NCBI GenBank assembly: GCA_965644295.1 | Contig: CBFFRP010000399.1 | Span: forward strand, 124,001-188,000 | Direction of reading: 5' to 3' | Length of the DNA: 64,000 nucleotides | From: Paraphysomonas bandaiensis | Taxonomy: Eukaryota > Chrysophyceae | Shown here: piece by piece, positions 11,050 through 23,862 of the stretch | How positions within the stretch are numbered: the stretch's first letter is position 1 | Layout of the letters: the number at the start of each line of letters is the position of its first letter | Position numbers and translations under genes: made by a program | Notes under the pieces: model-generated | What the model was told of the DNA's origin: nothing | What the model saw: the letters and a program-made list of their open reading frames with translations, nothing else | Databases searched by the model: none

Positions 11050-13295
11050 GTCTACAATGTATATATTATTTTGGTGTGACCTTGTACAAATGAGTTCTGT
11101 ATAAATTATCCGAACCGTTTCCCTTCCCATGGATCTGTTTTTCAGCGTGTATATTATCCACGTGATTTTGTGTTATTCTTCTTTGGTCCATGACAGTGTA
11201 TATTTGTGGACTCGCGTGGACGACTCGTTGCACTATCAGTGCGCACGTTTTGTCACTGCGGCGTACTTGCGTCATTGATCGAAAAGATAACGTATTTTGT
11301 ATGTTATGCGCTTGTAAACTTCTCAGAGTTACCGTACATATATAGTTTTACAAGCATGCGTACAGCATCGCCTCTCTCTAAAGATTCTTCTATGTCTAAT
11401 AAATGTACCGTTATAGAGTGTTATGTTTTTTTTCTTCGTTTAATTGAGCGATCAGGCGGGCACTTATGCCACATGTTCAGTGACTGACACAAGCAATATG
11501 TTCAAAAAGTTAAACGCTACATTTATTGCGGGAGTATATAGTATATATATTGCCATGACTCCCGTAGAGATTACTTTTGGGGAAAAAGTTAGTGTTAACT
11601 ATTGTTGATGTTATTTTCTGCTTTATGCATCGCTCTCTCGTGCATGTTACATATGCATTACTAATTACTATATTATATACCCACTCTGTCTCAAAAAAAG
11701 CTTTTTTTGACCTGCTTTTGGCTCAACAGAACTTCAATATTCGGTTCAACAGAAGCTCACTTCTATCTTAACTTTGTATGTGAATTCATTATATTACACA
11801 CTTGTAGAGAAACCACAGTGATGGGCCAACTATCCAAAGCTGATCATCAAACACTCCAGTAGTGTTATATTCCATCCTTCATCCTTCAACTGCTGTTGAA
11901 GATCATAACGATGCCAGTGCAAGCGACCTATCTAAACTTGGAAACAACTAATATTTCACCAGGTTTTGGTATTACCTCGACTTCTTCAAGAATATTACAG
12001 GAGCGTTTAAGTGCCGTATCTGATGCTGTATAGGTGGTTAAGGGCCGTGACATCCAGTTCTTGCTATCAGGATATTGTGTGCCTCATATCATACATACAT
12101 CATTCAATCAGGTGCGCTAGCAGAGGTTAAACATATTGGATATAAATGTGATGATGATGCTAATTATGGCAATAAGAAGCCTTTCGTACGACTACAACTG
12201 TTCACATTCATCATCACACTTATATGCGAATTTCAAAATCTCGCAGTCGCTATTTCCTCAGTATCCTTCTGTGGTAGGAGTACATTAGTTGTAGCTATTA
12301 TAATATATATAAATTTGGGTGTTTATTGTTTGAGTTGATCTATAGTGTGCTTGCTTTTCCCTAAGCATACACAGTATACATACCACTCATTTGCAATAAT
12401 ATGAAATGTCATTTGCTTTCTAAATATGTTAATCAGGAAGCGCATATTTCTTCTTACAGCAAGAAAGCTACTAATAGCTATATAAGATCCAATATTAAAT
12501 TTTCAACATCATGATGATAAGCTACAATTTAACCTAGGGATAAAGAGTATCGAGTATCGTCCCTTGACAAAATTTTAAAACATTTTGCTCTCGTTTCAAA
12601 ATTTTGAGCGCGGGACGATATAGCCTCCATATTGCCCGTGATTAAATATTACTATGGTTATATTATAGACTCTGTGGCCAAGTGTCCCCTATTAATCTTT
12701 CTGTGCTGCCTTCTTGTACTTCGACGTTTCGTTTGTACAGCCCAGTGTCTGAGTGCTCTGGTTGCCTTCCTACTATGTTTCTCTGTCGTTTCTTACGACA
12801 ATTTTTTATGGCTCTCCTTTTTGTCGTGCCTGATCAGCACTTAGTCAATTTCATGGGAAAATAAAAATACATTGCGACTTAGTAACACTTACTTCTATTC
12901 ACACTTAGTTATATATAGATTACAAGCGAATGACACCTTGAAATGCTGAAGTTTCTGCCTGATGAGATATGTACTGACAAAATGTATCAGCAGATATTTT
13001 AATTTGTAACTAAGACACTAGTTCTTGAAAATTATTACATATTACACGTTTCACGAGTGCACACTGCACAGTAGCAATACAATAGCAGTAAAAGTGCAAG
13101 ATGGCAATTAAATTCAGTGCCATGTATAGTTATTACTAATCCGAAATATTAAACAGCACCACATGCAGACTTCACTACGATTCAAGAGACTACTCCTTTG
13201 CATTCTGCCTTTCTTTCATTCTTTTCATTCTTTCTCTAGATTTCTTGTGCTGCATATCCGCTCTTTTTACTACATTTTCATTTTTCCTAAATACA
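11050..13295. other. large spacer without a supported gene
   Basis: About 2.2 kb of AT-rich DNA. Short frames exist (such as 11577-11771, 12075-12338 and 12632-12844) but have low-complexity composition, no splice partners and no family resemblance. The only structure noticed is the hairpin at 12555-12620. Confidence 0.5.
12555..12620. repeat. 66-bp inverted repeat (hairpin)
   Basis: The ends TATCGTCCC and GGGACGATA are perfect 9-nt inverted copies. Inside them the blocks CAAAATTTT and AAAATTTTG also pair. The element resembles a tiny MITE or a structured RNA stem. It is the most GC-rich spot in this spacer. Confidence 0.5.
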
Positions 13296-16026
13296 TTATA
13301 AATGATGGTAATTATATCTTTTACGCGTGAATGACCTTTTCTTTTCGTTCACTTCTTTTCTAATACGACATGTCAAACAAAGGGCTGGAAATCCATTTGC
13401 CTATAAGAGATAAATAAATTTCATATAAGACTGACAGCAATATGCACACTATTCTCCATACAAATTAGTGCCCACAATGCAGTCCATTGTAATAGTGTTA
13501 CCTCACAACAAGACTGTCTGTTAGCACAGTCAGAGTCAGCCAATACTGGCAAAGGTTCTGAAGGGTTCCGAAAGCACTCCATAGGTACAACACGTCTCTT
13601 TGCGATCTCAAGCAACACCATCTAGTGTACACCACACACCACATCAGAATCAAATAATCATATACCAAATATAGATAATATTAAACATGCTAAATGAAGA
13701 AGACGTAATACTAAAAATGATGAACAAGTTAATAGTGAACCTAGTTCAGTTGATAGGTCACCAAACTGTAATCACCTGCATATAGTCAAGAATTCCTTCA
13801 CGCGAAATGTACTCGTCGTGAAGCTTCTTAGCATTGGCTGCAATTTCTCGACACTTGTCGTCGTTAGCCCTACACCACTCTATAACCTCCGCTAAATCAC
13901 TCAAGTCGGATTTCACTGGGACATGGTCCACGTACGGCCGAAGCAAAGGAAAGTACCACATCTCATCTGCGACACACAGACTATCTACTTTCAGAATTAC
14001 ACTCCCGAGACACATCATAAACCCATAACGACAGGCTGCACAGTGACCTTCAATATAGAGAAGATATTTGAATGAGCTTTGCTCATAGATGGGAGTGAAA
14101 TTGGCCAGTCCAAAATCGAATGAATCTTTCTTTAAAAAGGTCATTTTATCTCCCGCGATTTTTTTGTCTCGCAAATTCCACTTTACAACTCCAGCATCAA
14201 GATATCCCTTGTATGGTGACCCCTCTTGTTCCCATAGATGACAGAGACGGGAAACATTCAGGCGCTGGTTCGTTTCACATGTTACACCTCCACCTGTCGC
14301 TGAGCCTCGAAAGAAGGCAACGTTGCGTTTATCTTCCCATGGTTTCTCAAACTTCTGTAAATTTGTTGCGGTAAAAAGGTCTCGAATTTTCGGGAAATCT
14401 TTCATCTGGTCAGTGGGCTTCCACGACATGGAAGGGGGGAAGATCTACATATCGCGCATAATCAGATCCCCCATAGTAAGCATAGAATATATGGTCATAA
14501 TATATATATCTTTTCACAGAAAATATATGCAGTGCTGTAGGTTTGCAAGATATCACGTATCCCATGCCAGCTTAAGTACCTGTCCGGTGGCGGCCTCCCA
14601 GTCCTCTGAAGGCGGGAATGGTACATCTGCAAACCGGTCGGACGAATAGAATGACCTATATGATATCAAAAAAACGCACCAGCGGACACCAAACAGCAGT
14701 ACCGCCATAATAACGATTTCATAAAAATTACACAATTCATAACCATTATTCATTGACAGTCAATAACTCAAAAGACGCGTCTTCATATACAATTACAGCA
14801 GTCGATATTACACACTCACAATATGGGGGCGTATGTTGCATACTCATGCTCTGCGAGAGGAACATCTTCATCCGGGTTACGATCATCTTTGTTAAATATA
14901 AACCCATATGGCTCAACTGGCACCTGCCGATCAGCGTTGAATTTCAATTGGGGATAGTCACGTTTATTGATAAAGAAATCGCAGTCCGGAATCTGCCTCA
15001 AATAGTCAAACCTAAAATAAGCAGCAAAATATATAGTATTCTAGTCTTCCTACAGTCGTGACAAAAAGGATAGTACAACTACGCTTAGCACATATGAAAG
15101 TTGACGATTTACCTCTCTATTGGCACATGTCTCTGCAATCATATCCTTCAGTTGTAACAAAAAGTGATCTCCCCAGTACTGCGTATGCTCCACCCCGGGT
15201 TGCGTGTGTTCACAACAGATAATATTTCCATTGGCCCACCATTGGGATTTGTCTATAACATTTTCCGGTCGGTAGTACCTACTCTTCGCAGAGAAATAGG
15301 CATTAACACTACCTCCCTCAACCTCTAATTTGTCTGCCCATGTATTGGTGTAGTCCTTGTTGACAAAAGGACAAAATACAACCACCTCATTTTGTCGTAT
15401 AGATACTAAGATTCCACATCGCATATGATGGAAAAGATAGTGCAAAGTATTGAGGGTGGAGTGGTCCGTCAGGAATCGATGCACCGGAAGTTGAAGGCGG
15501 GACAATACATACTGTCTCACGGGCTCCGAAGATACATCACTATATGAGTCAGACTTTCCATTGCTATCGGAATCTGTGGCAGGGACGAAGCGGTTGTCTA
15601 CGACATTGACATCTTCTATTCCTATTGGAGGCAGTCTACGACATGCAATATATCAACAAATTCGCAATAAAACATATCACATTATTTTAACATTCAATAC
15701 AAGATTGATGAAATACCTATTATATTCTCTTAGTTTAGGTAAGAGATACTTCTGTATCTGTTCCCAAGATACAAGTGTAGTTATACTATGAGTCAGGCCT
15801 GGATAATCAGGATTACTATTACTGCCTGAATATCTGTATATACACTTTTAGTCATACAAAAAAACATTATATATTATATAAATACATACTTCCTAATGAA
15901 TGATTTACATTCTTCCACACTATCAAATCTAGGCACGAGATTAGGGAAATCTTGTACTGCATCTTGCCACTCATCAGGGTCCTCAATTGCACGAAAAATA
16001 TTTCTGAAGCACCCTTGTGAACTCAT
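13296..16026 (-). CDS. glycosyltransferase family 90 (CAP10/POGLUT-like)
   Basis: Seven exons: 16026-15890, 15635-15113, 14992-14820, 14655-14580, 14444-13776, 13621-13502 and 13400-13296. The protein has 600 residues and all junctions are in phase. GT90 hallmarks are FFINKRDYPQLKF, RFADVPFPPSEDWEAATGQ, RNVAFFRGSATGGG followed by TNQRL (donor-binding core), and SFKYLLYIEGHCAACRYGFM leading to DEMWYFPLLRPYVDHVPV. The family transfers sugars (xylose or glucose) to proteins or glycans, usually in the ER/Golgi lumen. This protein starts MSSQGCFRNIFRAIEDPDEW, with no visible signal peptide or membrane anchor. The acceptor of exon 3 (CAG before ATTCCG) was chosen because it restores the family sequence; two upstream AGs lead to stops. 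The tail is basic (EKKRSFTRKRYNYHHL). Confidence 0.85.
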
Positions 16027-16606
16027 CAGTTAAAGGGGTGTTAAAAGTATGCCACACTTCACTTAGTAGAGATTAATATTCATGCAGTAATGAGATTATC
16101 GTCGCTTACGTGATTCTTCATACTGTATACCTCTCTGCTTCACAAAGACACTAATATGCCCCCTATACTGAGTATAGTACTGTATAAAATCGTGAGTTTT
16201 TTTTAGAAATATCTCTACTTTTAGCTGAAAATATGTAGAATTGGGCTCCAAAAATCTAACCAGCACTTCTTCTTTGGTTTTTGAGAGGAAAACTCCAAAC
16301 CATTGAAATATGAGGGGGAGATTATATAAGACTTCTAGGTTTTTATATTAGAATATCTAGATATATAGGATTTTATATTCTTGTAATTTAACGTATTGTT
16401 TTCTACACAGTATCACTATATGACTATGTGTACATGTACTGCTGCAGTAGGAAGGTAGTAGTTACAAGTCCATGTCTGCTCTATTGATTTGAAATTCTCT
16501 GTATATACATGTAAGTATGGCATATACTAACAACCCACCACTTGATCACATCATAAGATAGTAACACACACATTTAATCATAAGAATATATAGAAGATAA
16601 TAAAAT
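16027..16606. other. divergent intergenic region
   Basis: AT-rich promoter region between the GT90 and SAM-domain genes. It holds TACTGCTGCAGTA at 16437-16449, related to the palindrome near 5607. Nothing else was seen. Confidence 0.5.
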
Positions 16607-19311
16607 ATGAGTAAATCAGGCTTTGGAGCCCCGAAGCCATTACCTGGTCAATCCGGCTATAAGTAATCAAACAATCCTCTATATATATATACTCATTCCT
16701 CATATATGTTATATATAGAGTATCAATATCTCAATCACTTGAAAGAGAAGCAAAAGAAATGGAAGATCGATTAAAGTATGAGTTTCATATATGTTTAGTA
16801 CTGTTATGTCATATGTATATATAGAATGCTACAAGATAAAATGCAACAACAAAGTGTTGAAGATACTACTAGTAAATCTCATAGCAGTGGTTCTCGTTGG
16901 AAGAGTGCTAGTGATAAAGCAAGTATACGTTCATATGCTAAGGATGTTCAAGAAAAACACAAGAAAAAGACAACTATGAGAGCCGACCCTGCTGCCAAGG
17001 CTACTGCTGCTGCGAGGCGTACTGCAAGACAACAGAGCTCATCTGGTGGCTTCAAATCTAAAGGTTCATGTTTCAGCGTAATGTTGAGTTATTTTCTAAA
17101 CTGACAGCTTTTAAGTAGTCGCATATACTTTGCTATTACATCAGTGCCATATATTGCAATATTCATGCGTCGTTGCGTCAGTACGTATGCCTAGATATTA
17201 TATACACATCTAAAGGCTAGAATTTAATATGTGCTGATATCTTGTTCATAAATAGATGTCGAAAAATGGACTGTATCGGACGTAGGCGACTGGTTGGAAT
17301 CGTGCATGCTCAGTGTGCATAAAGACGTTTTCGCATCCAACCAGATATCAGGACCTATATTACTGGATATATCATTAGATGATTTGGATTATATGGGGGT
17401 GACTATACTCGGACACAGAAAGGTAGAGTTGCGTATGCTGCAATTGAAATGCCACTACTGTTCTGCTGGAGCTGGCATTCTGTTGTTCATCCATTATGTG
17501 ATTATGTGAGACAAGTATGCTGTTTTTTTTTATGTGGCTCTTATGTATGCAATATATTTCCTTTGAGTATATATTCGTACACTTTGTTACGATAGTTGAG
17601 CCTGTTGTGTTGCATACAGGTCATTTTAAAAGGCATTGAGGATCTACGCCAAAATAAACGTGTCACGAAACAGCTCTTTGCACCTACTGATGACACTACC
17701 GTGGCCCGTTCTTCTCATTCATCTGAGGTAACAAAACAAATATAACATAGAATATAGCGAGAAACCCATGCGTATCAAGCGTTTGTAAACGACGTGGTTA
17801 TAGTGCTATTATTTGACGTTGTGACAAGTGTTGTGGGCACGCCCTGGATGCAGGTGGTATATAACGTGCTTTGATGCAGGGACGAAGTGCAATGAAAGCT
17901 CCTTCAGCGAGTACTTCTGCGTCCAACACTAGTCATAACAATGCATCCAGCAGTAAGCATGATGGAAAAGTGCATTGGTCTGCACTGGAGCCGCTGTCTT
18001 CGAATCCGGTAATATAGAGATTGGTGTATGTGTATTAGCTGTCGAGTGATTGTGGTTGAAAATGTTGCATAATTATCCAATTCTGATTCGATGTTCGTTT
18101 ATTTGTAATGTACATTTGCTACAGGTTTCAGGTGGAGGGGACTACGATATGGTGAATGGAGCAGACAGTCAAATGATGCTCGATGAAGAGGCAGAACGAA
18201 AGGCTTTTCAGGAAGCGGTAATGGAATGGCGAAGGGGAACCTCTACAACGGAAAAAGGGGGCAAATCAATGAGTATATCTGCCTACGGAGACGCTAATAC
18301 CGATCCGACGATGTGGTCTGATCCATTCGCCTCTGAATCCTCACAGAGAGTTCCTTCGTTGACAACGGATGCAACTGGTATGGAGGAAGGTAGAGGCGGT
18401 GGAGGTGTAATCGTCAGCGCCAGAAGTCAAGGAGGAGCTGGAGGGAAAGGTTCTCTAGCGGAGGGCACTCTAGATGAAGAGAAAGAGCAAGCCGTAAGTA
18501 TTCCCACCGCGTCAACGAATTGCTAGTATAGTGTTGTTGCATTCTATATGCGTCATATCCAGATATGTTATGCTTTTAAAGGATTCACCGTCTAGTGTAG
18601 CTTGCTATACCAATATCATTGCTCAATTTGTATGTGCTGCCATATAGGAGTTTAAGGCAGCTGTAGAGGCCTGGCGCACTGGCAAAACTACTTCTCATCT
18701 GAAATCTACTGCTGAACGACTTGCACAAGATATGGACAGAGACCACGAAACGTCGGCCCAAAAGCTATTAGAGAACCAAAATAACATGCGACTAAAAATG
18801 GAACAGGTGAACACTATAGTACCATAGTTTGTGACTTTCATAGTCTACAGTATCTTCAGTTATTTGCTTTGCTTGATTTTGTGGAACTTATCTGTGGACG
18901 CAGGCTTGCCGCGAGCTCGAAGAAGCAAAGAAACGCTTGGCCTCATCCGCAGGAGATATGACTATTGAGACAGCAGAGGACGACGTAGAGTTGGATGTTA
19001 ACACGACAGAGTATGTTAATTTCCCGGCCTCTCAATCTGAGGAAAAATTCCATGCCCTCCAGGGCCATAGACACAATTCGGGAAATCTCTCACCTTGTTC
19101 GTCGCTTAATGATAGCGATGGTGAAGACGAAGAACACGCGCAGAGTCATGTAGAGGTGTCCCTTATTGAGTCCACGCTACATGTTGGTGAAGTTGGGGCA
19201 GTGGACAGCGCTCCATATTCTGTTGATGAACCTTCTAGTGATGAAGAGGACAATAATGTGGATGAGATGAATGATGGAAATTCTTCTGGGGTACAAGTTG
19301 ATGAAATATAG
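16607..19311 (+). CDS. SAM-domain protein with WRxG repeat motifs
   Basis: Nine exons: 16607-16662, 16719-16775, 16825-17063, 17256-17422, 17620-17727, 17880-18008, 18125-18493, 18648-18806 and 18904-19311. The protein has 563 residues. The order is: short N-terminus (MSKSGFGAPKPLPGQSGY), a basic helical region (EKHKKKTTMRADPAAKATAA), a SAM domain at about residues 118-175 (VEKWTVSDVGDWLESC ... LDDLDYMGVTILGHRKVI), a Ser/Asn-rich linker, then two related segments, AFQEAVMEWRRGTSTTEK and EFKAAVEAWRTGKTTSHLKS, a coiled coil (QKLLENQNNMRLKMEQACRE) and a very acidic tail. SAM domains mediate oligomerisation or scaffold binding. The repeated (F)xxAVxxWRxG motif is not assigned; a scaffold role is inference. 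Confidence 0.8.
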
Positions 19312-20171
19312 TGTTGACTGAATTGTTTATTGAAAACTGCATTTACTGTAATCGCTAGATGCATTTTGTACTGTGGTGGGTGCTAATGCTACAAGAATTA
19401 ATAATATATGTTTTAAATGGTATTGGTTATTGGAAGTATTTGTACTAGATTACGTCATTTGTGTTGGGTTTTGCTGTTTGTGAGTAATTAGTTGATAATT
19501 AGATCTAAATATTAACTATGTGTTGCCCAGTTAAATGCTGTAGTATAGGTCAGTGACGAATACATGAGTTCAAGACTGATGACACTGGTATATGCAGCGA
19601 TAGGGAACAATATAGTGAAGTTTAATGAAGGAGATCTCCTGCTGGACCTAGTCCGTTTTGCGTAATTTTATAGTCACAAAAAATAGAGTTGAAAATCTAG
19701 TAATTAAATAATTCATATATTCAGTTTCAATGACGAGAAGCCTATGGCAAGACCGAACCTGGTCAATTGGGCTGACCAACAAGTATTTAGTGTTTGTAGT
19801 GTAGAATCTGAAAAGTAGTTATTTATAATGTAGAATGTTATTAAATATTAAAAGAATGTTCTGTTCCGAACTGTAAATTTAAGTCCGAAAGATACCTTCG
19901 GTAGTTGGTCTAATAGGGATAGATATAGCTTAATAATAATATCACGATATAATACAGCAAGTACAAGACGGCGATATGCTAATATTATTAATAACATGAA
20001 GACGAGGGCTTTCTTCTACCTAAGAATGATATCCACACGTACATCTTTTGGTACTAGTTTCCATTGTTTTCTACTTCACACACGACCGTTGGGACATCAA
20101 ACCCAATGAATAATGAACGCTTGGTTGTTTCAAAGTATGCAGGTCATAACAAGCATACTTCTCGTACACAA
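19312..20171. other. convergent intergenic region
   Basis: AT-rich, with stops in all frames. No exon, RNA gene or clear repeat is seen. Confidence 0.5.
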
Positions 20172-20979
20172 CTAATCGTCCTCATAGAGCCACCGCTGAC
20201 TGATCTTCTGGCGCTTCTTCTTTCGTTCTTCCTTGTATTTCCTCCAGTCTATGCCCTTCATCTCTTGTAGCTGCTTCTTCTTTAACTTCGCTTCCTCTCT
20301 ATTCCTTTCAAAATCATTCAGGTCGAAGAAGGCTGAATCAAAGAGTTAACAATAATTGAAAAGTATATTTCGAGACACTAGATATAGATATTTGGCGATC
20401 TTGACAACATCGACAACAAAAAGGTATAGCGGTGTACATATCTGAGTTATAAAGAGGTACCGTACCTGACATCTGTCTACCCGCCCTGTCATCTGGTCTA
20501 CCATTTTGTTCCCAGTAGGTCCCCTGTCCAGTTGACGAAAACGATCCAGTTTTCGCATTAAATGTAGCCGCGTATCCCGCAGAACTAGTGGTGGATGCAG
20601 CAGTTACAGAAGCAGCAGGTGCAACCGGAGCAACTGTGGGGGTCTCGATGAACCCTTCGGGGCGTTCCCACTGACTTTGTCCAGTCTTGTAGTTGTAGTA
20701 ATAAGGTACACCATAGGTGGGATCAAACTGTTTAATCCAATCAAAAGGAGATGATATATCAGCTGCTGATGATTCACTAGTATCTGATGGCTCATGTTTA
20801 CGTTTGGAATCAATAGCATCCAATAGACTCCCTAATTTATCAGTATCTGTTGATGCAACAGGTGGTTCAGTAGATAATTCAGGGGTTGCTGTGGTTAACC
20901 CATGAGCTTTGGGATTGGCAAGCATCTGCTTAGCCATATAGTTTTGATATGATGGATTTTGTGATGTTAAATCGTCCAT
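20172..20979 (-). CDS. WW-domain protein, probable pre-mRNA splicing factor
   Basis: Two exons, 20979-20466 and 20332-20172, separated by a 133-nt intron; the protein has 224 residues. The start is the ATG at 20979 (MDDLTSQNPSYQNYMAKQML); an in-frame GTG 12 nt upstream was not used. A WW domain lies near residues 75-105 (FDPTYGVPYYYNYKTGQSQW followed by ERPEGF), with the two Trp and the Tyr patch of the proline-binding face intact. An Ala/Thr/Pro-rich linker follows. The C-terminus is highly charged (FFDLNDFERNREEAKLKKKQ, DWRKYKEERKKKRQK). This pairing of a WW domain with a basic helical tail is typical of spliceosome-associated proteins of the WBP/PQBP type; the exact orthologue is not resolved. 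Confidence 0.75.
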
Positions 20980-21287
20980 ATTTATATCCACACTAGTCTT
21001 CTATTATTATATATAAGGACACCAGTGGGTGTTGGTATGCTAGTCCACCAGTGGTTCTATCAGAATAGAACAGTTGAATTTTATAATTAGATGGGTATGA
21101 GATGTTAACGATTCGAAAGATTGTATAGTGGTGTTTGTTACGTGTAAAGTGGAGTGATTGTTGTGAAGGGCTGCTGTGTAGAGTTGTGTGGGTCTATATA
21201 CAGAGTACTCTACCGTAGGTGACTATATACATATGCGAAATACGATAGTAGTTCCTATACGATTCGTAGTCGAGTGGACTATGTACA

Positions 21288-21784
21288 GTATGTATGTATG
21301 TATGTATGTATGTATGTATGTATGTATGTATGTATGTATGTATGTATGTATGTATGTATGTATGTATGTATGTATGTATGTATGTATGTATGTATGTATG
21401 TATGTATGTATGTATGTATGTATGTAGGTATGTATGTATGTATGTATGTATGTACATGTATGTATGTATGTATGTATGTATGTATGTATGTATGTATGTA
21501 TGTATGTATGTATGTATGTATGTATGTATGTATGTATGTATGTATGTATGTATGTATGTATGTATGTATGTATGTATGTATGTATGTATGTATGTATGTA
21601 TGTATGTATGTATGTATGTATGTATGTATGTATGTATGTATGTATGTATGTATGTATGTATGTATGTATGTATGTATGTATGTATGTATGTATGTATGTA
21701 TGTATGTATGTATGTATGTATGTATGTATGTATGTATGTATGTATGTATGTATGTATGTATGTATGTATGTATGTATGTATGTA
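21288..21784. repeat. (TGTA)n microsatellite, about 500 bp
   Basis: An almost pure tetranucleotide array in the 922-bp spacer between the divergent WW-domain and PRP39 genes. Two interruptions are seen: GTAGGTATG with GG at 21427-21428, and GTACATG with C at 21455. It ends 117 nt before the PRP39 start. All the long reading frames in it (repeats of Met-Tyr-Val-Cys or Tyr-Ile-His-Thr) are artefacts of the repeat. The flank at 20980-21287 is promoter-type DNA with the palindrome AGAGTACTCT at 21202-21211. Confidence 0.97.
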
Positions 21785-21901
21785 CTGTGTATGTATGTAC
21801 AGTATGTACGTATGCACTGTGAGGTCAGATTGTATCATTTGCGGCTGTCACATGACATCTTGCTTCTTAACATCTTTCCATTCAAAACAATGTAACAGAA
21901 T

Positions 21902-23862
21902 ATGTTCTCCCCATTAGATTTTGATAGTTGGATTGCTTACCTCTCATCTCTCAATGAGTCTCACTCCCTCTCTGATATCAACTCTGCCTATACCAACTTC
22001 TTATCTATATTTCCATTCAGCTCATCTCAATGGATCAAATATGCACAACTCGTATATAAAATAACAAAAGATGATCATGAATCACTACATATTTATCGTC
22101 GTGCTGTTGAACAGTCACCATATTCACCGGCATTATGGCACAACTACATTACATTACTTGCTTTTGACTTTTCTGATACACCACAACCGGTTGACGTGAT
22201 GTCTGTAATAACATCAGCTGGTACATATATGGCGGGTCATCCCGATTCCGATAAACTATGGGCACTTATTATACATGTTGTTTCCAGACGAAGTAATCTA
22301 CTGTTAGTGCTTCAGCACTATGCTTGGGCCCTTTCTCATCCATCTCCCTATCTGGAGTCTCTCTGGAATGGATTTGATCAACTTGAGCGCACTGTAGATA
22401 TAAGAGATGAATCCATATCTGCTTTGGGGTACGAAAAAACTGTAGAGTCAGATATTCCGAAGGTGTTATCGCTTTTAAAGACAGTGAAGGCTACTGTAGA
22501 GTCGTCACGAATCGAATGGAGAAAGCGAGCCTCCTTTGAAGCAAAGTTGAATCGCAGAGAATTTTTGGGTGTCCCTTTACCCAGTGAAGAGCTAGTGGCA
22601 TGGCACACATATATATCTGCTGAGCAGGGATGGTACCAAGTTATGCAGGAAGCAGATGTTGAAGGAAACGAGTCTTCTGCTCAGGAGGAAGGCGCAACTC
22701 AAGCAAAGCGTCGGGTTGTCATGCTGTTTGAGCGCTGCATATCAGTGTGTGCGGCTTATCCGGGTATGTGCGCGAGACATGCGCAGACTTGTGGAACAAA
22801 TCAACTTGTTTTAAATTTACTTTATGTCACATATTTGTATTTTGCTGCTTGCGCATATTTTAAGTAGTAATTACTTCCTGCAGAAATGTGGAAAAGGTAT
22901 GCCCTCTGGGCGCACAAGCACTGTACCCCTGCTGATGCGCTTCGAATCATCCATAGAGGGGTGTCTTCAGTACTACGTGAATGGTAAGTATATGTTGTAG
23001 TTTGTAGTATTGCTGTATTTCTGCAATAATTATCCACCTCTCTTGTCGATACGTTATGCCTTACAACGAATTACCCGCAGTGCTCCGGTACACCTATTCT
23101 ATGCAACACTTCTGGAATCTGCTGGTGCACTCTCGGAATCGCGGCAAGTCTACATCTCCTTGCTAAAGTCCAGTTTCGTTCAGACAACTTCCGCATCTAA
23201 GAAAGAGGGTGATGTGGAGATTGTTCTCCGGGCAGCAGATTTCGAGCGGCGTGTGGGCAATTGGGATAAGGCTGTAGATATTTACGACGAGGCCCTTGAA
23301 TCCTCCAGCTTCAATAGGGGAGCTCGAAATTCAATTGTTGTGAAGAAAGCGATGGCTCTAGCTCATCGAGTAGGGATATCGAACGGTATTCGGGTTGCAT
23401 TAAATAGGGGAAAGGAGAATGGCACTGTGTCCCCGGAGAGTATAGTAGCGTTCTCCACCGTCTTCAAGGCAGATTCAGATTTGATTCTTGTCAAATGTAT
23501 ATACGACATGCTCCTCCGTTTTGATTCAAGTGAAGATCGAGACAAAAAGGCAACTTCGATTGCATTATTTCTTATGTGTTGATTAATAGTTGTCCCAGGT
23601 ATGGGCATTACTTTCCAGTTCGCTGGTAGCATCAGTGTACGGACCTACTTCACAAGAAGATGGTGAGCTCATAGACCCCTCAGGGACTGATAGTAAAACA
23701 GTAGACAGGCGGACATGTGCGTCAAGCCCAGCAATAGTACAGCTCCTTAAGTGCTATTCGGAAAACCACTGCATTGATGCTGCATGGATAATAGAAGCAG
23801 AAAGTTTGGTAGATGTATGTAGTACTGCGATGAAGAGTATGATATGTGAATATGGAAGTTAG
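21902..23862 (+). CDS. PRPF39: PRP39-like U1 snRNP protein (HAT repeats)
   Basis: Four exons: 21902-22763, 22884-22983, 23081-23575 and 23619-23862; 566 residues (yeast Prp39 629, human 669). HAT (half-a-TPR) repeats are evident throughout: SQWIKYAQLVYKITK..., SLHIYRRAVEQSPYSPALWH, LVAWHTYISAEQGW, MWKRYALWAHKHCTPADALR, LFYATLLESAGALSESRQVY. The motif RIEWRKRASFEAKLNRREFL and the spacing of repeats fit PRP39, which helps the U1 snRNP bind the 5' splice site. The first three exons are well supported. The last junction (donor GTGTTG at 23576, acceptor TTTCCAG at 23618) was chosen for phase and polypyrimidine tract and is less certain, so the ~80 C-terminal residues are tentative. Confidence 0.8.

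Noticed and set aside
11206-12864. Several 60-95 codon frames in the 11.0-13.3 kb spacer
   Set aside because: Low-complexity, hydrophobic from AT-richness, no homology and no splice partners.
21188-21917. Long frames encoding repeated Met-Tyr-Val-Cys or Tyr-Ile-His-Thr on both strands (also at 32253-32675 and 48393-49104)
   Set aside because: They arise because (TGTA)n is open in every frame; there are no non-repeat domains or splice context.
22982-23080. Possibility that PRP39 is two genes because of an open frame starting in this intron (23010)
   Set aside because: The HAT-repeat pattern continues across the junction, and GTAAGT/CGCAG splice signals join the exons in phase.
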